In this document: positions 5,273 through 10,507 of the stretch, piece after piece | How positions within the stretch are numbered: position 1 is the first letter of the stretch | Layout: every line of letters begins with the position of its first letter | Assembly (NCBI GenBank): GCA_964565715.1 | Contig: CAZMGG010000151.1 | Span: 1 to 12,832 of the forward strand | DNA: 12,832 bases | Direction: 5' to 3' | Source of the DNA: CAZMGG01 sp964565715 | GTDB taxonomy: Bacteria; Planctomycetota; UBA1135; UBA2386 | Notes under the pieces: model-generated | Database searches by the model: none | What the model was told of the DNA's origin: nothing | Seen by the model: the letters and a program-made list of their open reading frames with translations, nothing else | Program-made: the position numbers and the translations under genes

Positions 5273-8134
5273 TCAGCGCACCGGCCAGAACGCCTGCTGC
5301 AGGGCCTGCAACCGCGCCACCGTGTCGGGCAGCCGGTCGGCCAGGTTGGTCGTCTCCAGCGGGTCGGCGCGCAGGTCGAACAGTTCCGGCGCGGTCGGTG
5401 CGGCGGCATGCGCCCGCTGCGGCCGCGTCGTGCCCGGCAGGATCAGCTTGTGCCAGCCGTCGATCACCACCTGCGCCGTCACGCTGCGCCGCGGGTCGGC
5501 GAGATCGAGGACGTCGTGGGTGAACGCCTCGACGAAGATCGTGCGGCGCGCGGCGACCGCCTGCCGGTCGCGCAGGTCGATGCCCGGCAGCGGGGCCGGC
5601 GCAGCGACGCCGGCCGCGCCCAGGATCGTCGGCACGACGTCGAGGATCGACGCCAGATGCTCCTCGTCGCGCGCGGCCTGCACGCGGCCCGGCCAGCGCA
5701 CCAGGATCGGCGTGCGGATGCCCAGCTCGTACGGGGTCAGCTTGGCGCGCCGCGAGCCGAGGGCCGCCGCCGCGTCCCAGCCGTTGTCGGCCACATAGAC
5801 GACGAGCGTGTCGTCGAAGACCCCGCGCGCGCGCAGGTGTTCGTCCAGCTGGCCGATCGTGTCGTCGAGCCACTCGACCATCGCGAAGTACTTCTCGGCG
5901 GCCGGCGTCGGCCCCTTGCCCTGGTGGCGGGCCAGCCGCTCGGGCGAGGGATCGTGCGGCTGATGCGGCAGGAACGGCGCATACCAGACGAAGAACGGCT
6001 GGCCCGCGCCGACCGCCTCGTCGATGAACGTGCGGATCGGCGCCATGCCGTCGCGGCCGATGGTCAGCCCACGGTCGCCGTGGCGGGTGCCCCGGTCGGT
6101 CATGCCGTGGGTGAAGCCGGCTTCGGCGTAGGTGGTGTTCCAGAGCTTGCCGGTCTGCAGTGTGCGGTAGCCGGCTTGTGACAGCGCTCGCGGCAGCAGC
6201 AGGGGATTGGCCAGCAGCCGCTCCTTCAGCGGTCCGCGCTCGCGGTTGCCGGCGAGGTCGTTGCCGGTGATGCCGTGCTGGTGCGGATGCAGGCCGGTCA
6301 GCAGCGTCGCCAGGGATGGCGAGCAGACCGGCGTCGCGTAGCCGCGGGTGTAGACGAGGCTCTGCGCGGCGAGGCGGTCGAGGCTGGGGGTCTGCACGGC
6401 GCTGCTGCCCATGAAGCCGTAGTCGGGAAAGCCGTGATCGTCGGACACGATCAGCACGACGTTGGGTCGCTTGCCCGCCGGGGCGGTCACCGGCGGCAGG
6501 GCCGCGAGGCCGAGCGGGACGCGCTGCCGCGGCGCCGAGCGGCCGCCCGGCTGCGTGCACGCCGCCAGCAGGGCCTGCATGGCCGCGCGCCGCTCGGGCT
6601 GCTCGAACCACAGGTTCTGCGTCTCGCCGGGGTCGCTGGCGAGGTCGTAGAGCTGGCCCGGCGCGTCGGGGGCGCGTTCGGGCAGCGCGAACGCCGCCAG
6701 CTCGCCGGTGTCGTAGCGGTTGCCGCCCGACCCCTGGTGCGCCAGCAGCTTCCAGGCGCCGGTGCGGAGCTGGAACTCGCCGCGGAAGCCCTGGGTCAGC
6801 AGGTGCGGACGCACCGGCTGGTCCTCGGGCTGCAGTCCGGCCAGCACCGGCAGGAGGTCGAAGCTGTCGACGGCGAGATCGTCGGCGAGGGCGGTTCCCA
6901 CGAGCGACGCCAGCGTGGCGTGGAGATCGGTCGCGCTGGCCAGCTGCGCGGTGGTGCGACCCGCCGGGATGCGCGCGGGCCAGCGCGCGAGCAGCGGCAC
7001 GCGGTGGCCGCCCTCCCAGCCGTCGCGCTTCATGCCGCGCAGGCCGCCCGCCGGATCGTGGCCGTGGTCGCGCCGCATCCAGATCGTGTGCCGGGTCTCC
7101 GGTCCGTTGTCCGACGAGAAGATCACCAGCGTGTCGTCGCCGATCCCGAGCGCGTCGAGCCGGTCGAGCAGCCGGCCGGTCAACGTGTCGAGCTGGCGGA
7201 CGAAGTCGCCGCGCGGTCCGGCGGCGGTGGCGTTCTCGAACCCGGGCGCCGGCAGCACCGGCGCGTGGGCGATCTGGGGGCACAGCAGCAGGAAGAACGG
7301 CCGATCCGGGTGCCGGGCGCGATGCTCGTCGACGAAGCCGAGCGCCCGCTCGAAGAACAGCACGTCGGCGTCGACGAAGCGGTAGCCGGGCGCCTTGACG
7401 CCCTCGTCGTTGTCCCACCGCCACTTGCCGCCCGGGTTGGGCAAGGACGCACTGCGGTGCTGCTCGGTGGCCGGCGCCACGACGTTGCCGTTCTCCAGAT
7501 AGACGTAGAGCGGGTCGGTGGTCGGGCAGTTCGGCGTGACGAACGACACGTCGAAGCCGTGCGCCTGCGGCCCGTCGACCAGCGGACATCTGCGCGCGTA
7601 GTCGATCCGGCGGGCGGCCTCGAAGCCGCCGGGCAGGCGCCTGCCGTCGGCGTCGACCCAGGTGAGTCCGAGGTGCCACTTGCCGAACACGCCGGTGCGG
7701 TAGCCGCGGGCGCGCAGCGTGTCGGCGAGCGTCGGCACGCCGGGGGGCAGGTAGCTGGGGCCGCCGGGCCCCTCGAACGCGGTGGGGCGGCGGCCGGTAC
7801 GGCACACGAGGTTGCCCGACAGCAGACCGTAGCGCGACGGCGAGCAGATGGTGCACGGGCTGTGGGCGTCGGTGAAGCGCACGCCTTCGGCGGCGAGCCG
7901 GTCGAGCCGCGGCGTCGAGTAGGCCGCGTCGGGGTTGTAGCAGGACAGATCGCCGAGCCCGAGATCGTCGGCGTAGACGATGACGATGTTGGGCAGTCGG
8001 GTCGGGGCGGGGTCCTGCGCCGGCAGCGGCGCCGACAGCGCGACCAGCGCCAGGGCGAGCAGGGCCAGGGCGAGCAGCGCGGTCCTCGGGGACGGCGGCC
8101 GGCGGGAAGCGTCCGCGCTGCGGCGGTGGGGCAT
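5273..8134 (-). CDS. Exported protein with two fused type I sulfatase domains
   Basis: The protein has 953 residues, about twice the size of a single-domain sulfatase. Residues 1-40 hold an Arg-rich N-terminus and a long Leu/Ala hydrophobic segment ending in APLPAQ, a signal peptide. Domain 1 (about 48-525) has the metal-binding pair YADD (D56, D57), the formylglycine site C97-S-P-S-R101, GKWHLG (151-156), the PQIAHAP His (H290) and SSDNG (340-344). Domain 2 (about 557-950) has VSDD (D565, D566), C604-S-P-S-L608, TGKLWNT (661-667), FLPHQPH (721-727) and VADNG (781-785). In domain 2 the Arg of CxPxR is Leu and the His of GKWH is missing. Type I sulfatases hydrolyse sulfate esters after Cys is oxidised to formylglycine by a maturase, none of which is in the window. 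The ATG at 8134 is chosen because the signal peptide starts there. Substrates are probably sulfated polysaccharides (inference). Confidence 0.93.
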   Translation of the reverse strand: MPHRRSADASRRPPSPRTALLALALLALALVALSAPLPAQDPAPTRLPNIVIVYADDLGLGDLSCYNPDAAYSTPRLDRLAAEGVRFTDAHSPCTICSPSRYGLLSGNLVCRTGRRPTAFEGPGGPSYLPPGVPTLADTLRARGYRTGVFGKWHLGLTWVDADGRRLPGGFEAARRIDYARRCPLVDGPQAHGFDVSFVTPNCPTTDPLYVYLENGNVVAPATEQHRSASLPNPGGKWRWDNDEGVKAPGYRFVDADVLFFERALGFVDEHRARHPDRPFFLLLCPQIAHAPVLPAPGFENATAAGPRGDFVRQLDTLTGRLLDRLDALGIGDDTLVIFSSDNGPETRHTIWMRRDHGHDPAGGLRGMKRDGWEGGHRVPLLARWPARIPAGRTTAQLASATDLHATLASLVGTALADDLAVDSFDLLPVLAGLQPEDQPVRPHLLTQGFRGEFQLRTGAWKLLAHQGSGGNRYDTGELAAFALPERAPDAPGQLYDLASDPGETQNLWFEQPERRAAMQALLAACTQPGGRSAPRQRVPLGLAALPPVTAPAGKRPNVVLIVSDDHGFPDYGFMGSSAVQTPSLDRLAAQSLVYTRGYATPVCSPSLATLLTGLHPHQHGITGNDLAGNRERGPLKERLLANPLLLPRALSQAGYRTLQTGKLWNTTYAEAGFTHGMTDRGTRHGDRGLTIGRDGMAPIRTFIDEAVGAGQPFFVWYAPFLPHQPHDPSPERLARHQGKGPTPAAEKYFAMVEWLDDTIGQLDEHLRARGVFDDTLVVYVADNGWDAAAALGSRRAKLTPYELGIRTPILVRWPGRVQAARDEEHLASILDVVPTILGAAGVAAPAPLPGIDLRDRQAVAARRTIFVEAFTHDVLDLADPRRSVTAQVVIDGWHKLILPGTTRPQRAHAAAPTAPELFDLRADPLETTNLADRLPDTVARLQALQQAFWPVR

Positions 8135-8145
8135 GGTGGCTGCAC

Positions 8146-8151
8146 AACCTA
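8146..8151 (-). promoter_or_regulatory. Possible -10 element of the sulfatase gene (TAGGTT)
   Basis: TAGGTT on the minus strand ends 11 nt before the sulfatase ATG at 8134, which would give a leader of only a few bases. No -35 match lies at 17 bp. There is no Shine-Dalgarno, which fits near-leaderless initiation. The 76-bp gap to the divergent TPR-like gene leaves little room for other promoters. Confidence 0.25.
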
Positions 8152-8210
8152 GCGCATGGATGGCCCGTGCGGTGATGATGCCGGCCGGTCCTGTCCCGGC
8201 CCTCCCCACC

Positions 8211-9104
8211 ATGCAGCAGCGTTCGTTGTTCCCAGACGGGTTCGAGATCCAGGAGCGCGCGCTCGCGGCCCTGCGGGAACTCGATGCGGCGGCGGCGCTG
8301 GCGCTGGTCGGGCAGGCGCGGGCGATCGACCCGCAGCTGGCCGGGCTCGATCCGCTGGAGGCGGCGCTGCGCGTGCTGCTGGCGCAGGGCGCGCCGCGCG
8401 ATCCGGACGGCGTCGCCGGACTCCTCCTGCAGGCCGGTGACGATGCCTGGCACGGCCGCCTGGGGGCGGCGGCGGCCGATTTCGTCGAAACGGCGGTCGG
8501 CCGTTGGTTGCTGGCCCTGCCGGTGGCCGACGACGACTTCCTCGACGCTGCCGAACGCGTGCCGCGGGCGCTGGTGCTGCTGCTGCAGGGGCAGGCCGCC
8601 ACCGCGCGCTCGGGTCTGCTGGCGCTGCTCGGCGACCGGCCCGAGCGCGCCGACCTGTGGGGCTGGCTCGGCGATGCCTGCACCGCGCTGCAACGCGGCG
8701 CCGAGGCCGACGGCTGCTACGTGCGGGCGTTGCTGCTCGATGTCGGCGCCGTCGACGCGCAGCGCCTGCGGGCGGCGCCGCTGCGCGAGTGCCTGCTGCG
8801 GCTGCGCGTGGCGCATGGCGAGGCGCTGGCGCGCGAGTTGCTGCTGGCCGAAGCCTGGATCGCCGGCGCGCTGGCGATCCCGCCGGACAACGACTGGCTG
8901 GACAGGCAGCAGGTGGGGGAACTGCTGGCGGCGGCGGCGACGGCGCCGGGCCCGTTGGCGGGCGCGCGGCAGTTCGCGCTGCTGCTCTATCGCGACCGTT
9001 CGCGGCCGCTCGGGCAGGTGGACCTGGCCGACCGGGAGGCGATGGCGGAACTGCAGCCCGACCTGTTCCGCCGCTACATGGCGGCCTGCCGGGCGCGCCC
9101 CTGA
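8211..9104 (+). CDS. TPR-like alpha-helical protein of unknown function
   Basis: This 297-residue soluble protein has no signal peptide or membrane segment and is almost entirely Ala/Leu-rich helix. At least one stretch is TPR-like: RADLWGWLGDACTALQRG followed by GCYVRALLLD (near residues 140-170) has the usual W-LG-A-G-A-Y-A-L spacing. An N-terminal stretch (about 14-45, ending ARAIDP) could be another. TPR arrays usually scaffold protein-protein contacts; nothing catalytic is visible. The ATG at 8211 is chosen because the sequence from MQQRSLFPDG reads as folded protein. In-frame ATGs some 35 bases upstream add only a Pro/Ala/Gly stretch. No Shine-Dalgarno precedes it; the context is CACCATG. 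It is divergent from the sulfatase gene across 76 bp, but its composition gives no link to sulfate metabolism. I do not recognise a named family. Confidence 0.75.
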   Translation: MQQRSLFPDGFEIQERALAALRELDAAAALALVGQARAIDPQLAGLDPLEAALRVLLAQGAPRDPDGVAGLLLQAGDDAWHGRLGAAAADFVETAVGRWLLALPVADDDFLDAAERVPRALVLLLQGQAATARSGLLALLGDRPERADLWGWLGDACTALQRGAEADGCYVRALLLDVGAVDAQRLRAAPLRECLLRLRVAHGEALARELLLAEAWIAGALAIPPDNDWLDRQQVGELLAAAATAPGPLAGARQFALLLYRDRSRPLGQVDLADREAMAELQPDLFRRYMAACRARP

Positions 9105-9154
9105 CGTTGGCGGTGGTGGCCGTGCTGGCGGTGGCGACGGTGCGGCGCGGGCGC

Positions 9155-9183
9155 TTCCGTCCCGGCCCCGGAATGCGTAGGCT
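9155..9183 (+). promoter_or_regulatory. Candidate promoter of the zinc-ribbon/pRiA4b-ORF3 operon
   Basis: TTCCGT (9155-9160) and TAGGCT (9178-9183) are separated by 17 bp and lie in the 116-bp gap after the TPR-like gene. The -10 matches 3 of 6 bases of TATAAT and the -35 is poor, but the spacing is ideal. The start codon is 37 nt downstream of the -10, leaving room for the visible Shine-Dalgarno. The rest of the gap shows nothing convincing. Confidence 0.3.
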
Positions 9184-9208
9184 TCCGTTCCTGACTCGGT
9201 TGCGGAAC

Positions 9209-9213
9209 GGAGG
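9209..9213 (+). promoter_or_regulatory. Ribosome binding site of the small zinc-ribbon gene
   Basis: GGAGG is spaced 7 nt from the ATG at 9221. It fixes the start against longer in-frame readings that would run back into the TPR-like gene in a different frame. Confidence 0.6.
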
Positions 9214-9220
9214 CGACTTC

Positions 9221-9451
9221 ATGGCCCGCCGGCAGAACGGTTACCAGTCGATGGCGCGTTGCCCCGAGAGCGGCAAGGTGCAGCACCTGACCAGGGAGGA
9301 CGGCAAGAAGGCGATCCGCCTCATGCACCGCCTGGCGGAGCAGAACGGCCTGCGCCCGGCGCGGCTGCGCGCCTACCAATGCTGGACCTGCAGGTTCTGG
9401 CACGTGGGCTCGCTGCCGGCGCGCGGCGTGGGGATCGGCGAGGGAGAATGA
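9221..9451 (+). CDS. Small zinc-ribbon-like protein (76 residues)
   Basis: This is a small basic protein with the layout MARCPESGK (C14) then, after a helical stretch of about 35 residues (RLMHRLAEQNGLRPARLRA), YQCWTCRFWHVGS (C54, C57, H61). The pattern Cx3GK...YxCxxCxxWH is one I recall from many small phage and bacterial proteins, where the three Cys and the His are thought to bind one zinc ion, often in nucleic-acid-binding proteins. No DNA target or partner is known from the sequence. It begins an operon: its TGA overlaps the ATG of the pRiA4b ORF-3-like gene (ATGA), so translation of the second probably depends on the first. A good GGAGG precedes the start. The composition (many Arg, few acidic residues in the core) fits nucleic-acid binding. 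Confidence 0.72.
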   Translation: MARRQNGYQSMARCPESGKVQHLTREDGKKAIRLMHRLAEQNGLRPARLRAYQCWTCRFWHVGSLPARGVGIGEGE

Positions 9452-10155
9452 CGCGCCGCGCGGATCCGTGGCCGATGGGCCACTGTCTGCTGTGCGGCCA
9501 GGCGGCCAGCCGGCGGGCCATGGCCGCGCATCTCGGCGACTGCGCGGCGTCGCACGCCCCGGCCCGCGGGCGCACCGGGGCCGTCTACCACCTGCGGGTC
9601 GACGCCGGTCGCGACCTGCCGCACTGGCTCGACCTCGAGATCGCCGGCTCGGCCTCACTGGAGGATCTCGATCGGTTCCTGCGCGACACCTGGCTCGAGT
9701 GCTGTGGGCACATGAGTGAGTTCCGCATCGACCGCGAGCGATTCCAGCCAGCGGAGATGTTGGACGACGACTGGGGTGGGGCAGCCCGGAGCATGGGTGA
9801 GCCGGTCGGCAAGGTCTTTGGGCACCTCAGATCGAATGCCCGCTTCCGCCACGTCTACGACCCTGGCTCGCCGACCCTGCTCGACCTGCGGATCGGCGGT
9901 GTGCGGCAGGGCTCGCTTCCCGGCCGACGCCAGCTGCGGCTCCTGGCCCGCAACGATCCGGAGGAGCTGCAGTGCAGCAAGTGCGACGCCGTGGCGACTG
10001 CGGTCTGCTCGATGTGCCCGGTTCCGCTGTTCTGCAAGACCCACGCCGCCCGGCACCGGTGTCGTGGCGGCGAACTGCTGCCGGTGGTGGACTCGCCACG
10101 CATGGGGGTATGTGCCTACACCGGCCCGAGCCGTCCGCGGCGTCGGGGTCGGTAG
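9448..10155 (+). CDS. pRiA4b ORF-3 / IS1096 TnpR-like protein with two zinc-binding clusters
   Basis: The protein has 235 residues in three parts. Residues 13-32 hold a Cys2-His-Cys cluster (C13, C16, H28, C32). Residues about 46-165 resemble the plasmid pRiA4b ORF-3 family: VYHLRVDAGRDLPHWLDLEI, an SLEDLDRFLRDTWLECCGHMSEFRI signature and a central acidic segment. Despite the IS1096 TnpR name used for relatives, no resolvase or transposase residues are present and the molecular function is unknown. Residues 176-205 hold a second cluster (C176, C179, C187, C190, C196, H199, H203, C205) enough for two zinc ions, followed by VVDSPRMGVCAYTGP, which I remember as the usual family end, so the gene looks complete. 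It overlaps the zinc-ribbon gene by ATGA. A PIN remnant follows within about 10-45 bp. Nucleic-acid or regulatory activity is an inference from the zinc clusters. Confidence 0.82.
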   Translation: MTRRADPWPMGHCLLCGQAASRRAMAAHLGDCAASHAPARGRTGAVYHLRVDAGRDLPHWLDLEIAGSASLEDLDRFLRDTWLECCGHMSEFRIDRERFQPAEMLDDDWGGAARSMGEPVGKVFGHLRSNARFRHVYDPGSPTLLDLRIGGVRQGSLPGRRQLRLLARNDPEELQCSKCDAVATAVCSMCPVPLFCKTHAARHRCRGGELLPVVDSPRMGVCAYTGPSRPRRRGR

Positions 10156-10163
10156 GTAGCGGG

Positions 10164-10484
10164 TTGTCGCGGCGGCAGCCGGCGCTCACTCGAGCTGGAG
10201 CTGGGGCGCGCCGCAACCTCGCGATCAAGCGCGCCGACTGGCTGCAGGCCATCGAGCTGCTGATGCAGCGGGTCGAGGAGGTGCCTTCCGCGCTGTTCGG
10301 CCTGCCGGTGAGCCTCGACGAGAAGGAGCGGCCCTTGCTCTGCGCCGCGATCCGTGCCGGGTGCACGCACTTCGCGACCGGCGATCGCCGGCACTTCGGC
10401 CACCTGTTCGGCAAGGCGGTCGAGCGGGTGCAGGTGATGGACCTGCTGGGCCTGGCGAAGGTGCTGGCGCGCGGTCGAGGTTGA
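10164..10484 (+). pseudogene. 5'-truncated PIN-domain ribonuclease (toxin-like) remnant
   Basis: From about 10210 the frame reads ARRNLAIKRADW, then LDEKERPLLCAAIRAGCTHF and ATGDRRHFGHLFGKAVERVQVM, ending at a TGA at 10482. This matches the C-terminal two thirds of PIN-domain proteins of the type that begin FLDANVLFSA and continue EEARRNL; the DEKERPLL acidic residues and the TGD Asp are catalytic positions in that fold. The N-terminal strand with the first catalytic Asp is missing, and where the conserved Glu before ARRNL is expected the sequence has Gly. Upstream codons (GLSRRQPALTRAG) show no PIN character. A TTG at 10164 or an ATG at 10110 (inside the previous gene) could start translation, but the product would lack half of the metal site. 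Without the first Asp it should not be an active RNase. Left behind by a deletion or recombination, it may mark an old toxin-antitoxin locus. Confidence 0.6.
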
Positions 10485-10507
10485 CCGGGCCGGTCGCGCG
10501 CCGGTCA
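10482..10507. terminator. Perfect inverted repeat joining two convergent stop codons
   Basis: TGACCGG (10482-10488) and CCGGTCA (10501-10507) form a perfect 7-bp inverted repeat with a 12-base loop. The outer arms are the stop codons of the PIN remnant and of the convergent 753-residue gene. A second CCGGTC (10490-10495) in the loop gives an alternative smaller hairpin with the left arm. There is no T tract on either side, so intrinsic termination is uncertain. It could still be a bidirectional end structure for the only 20 bp between the genes. Confidence 0.35.

Noticed and set aside
1548..5798. A plus-strand reading frame open for more than 1,400 codons, antisense to the FG-GAP gene and running through the LamG gene into the sulfatase gene
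   Set aside because: It has no domain character, is rich in Gln, Val and Arg in simple runs, and its openness follows from high GC and from the repeated calcium-loop codons of the FG-GAP gene on the other strand.
9108..9134. Direct repeat TGGCGGTGG (9108-9116 and 9126-9134) after the TPR-like gene, considered as an iteron or operator
   Set aside because: There are only two copies in a low-complexity GT/GC run, with no further copies nearby.
9448..10155. IS1096-type mobile element suggested by the TnpR-like name of the family
   Set aside because: No transposase, terminal inverted repeats or target duplications are visible, and the protein lacks resolvase residues.
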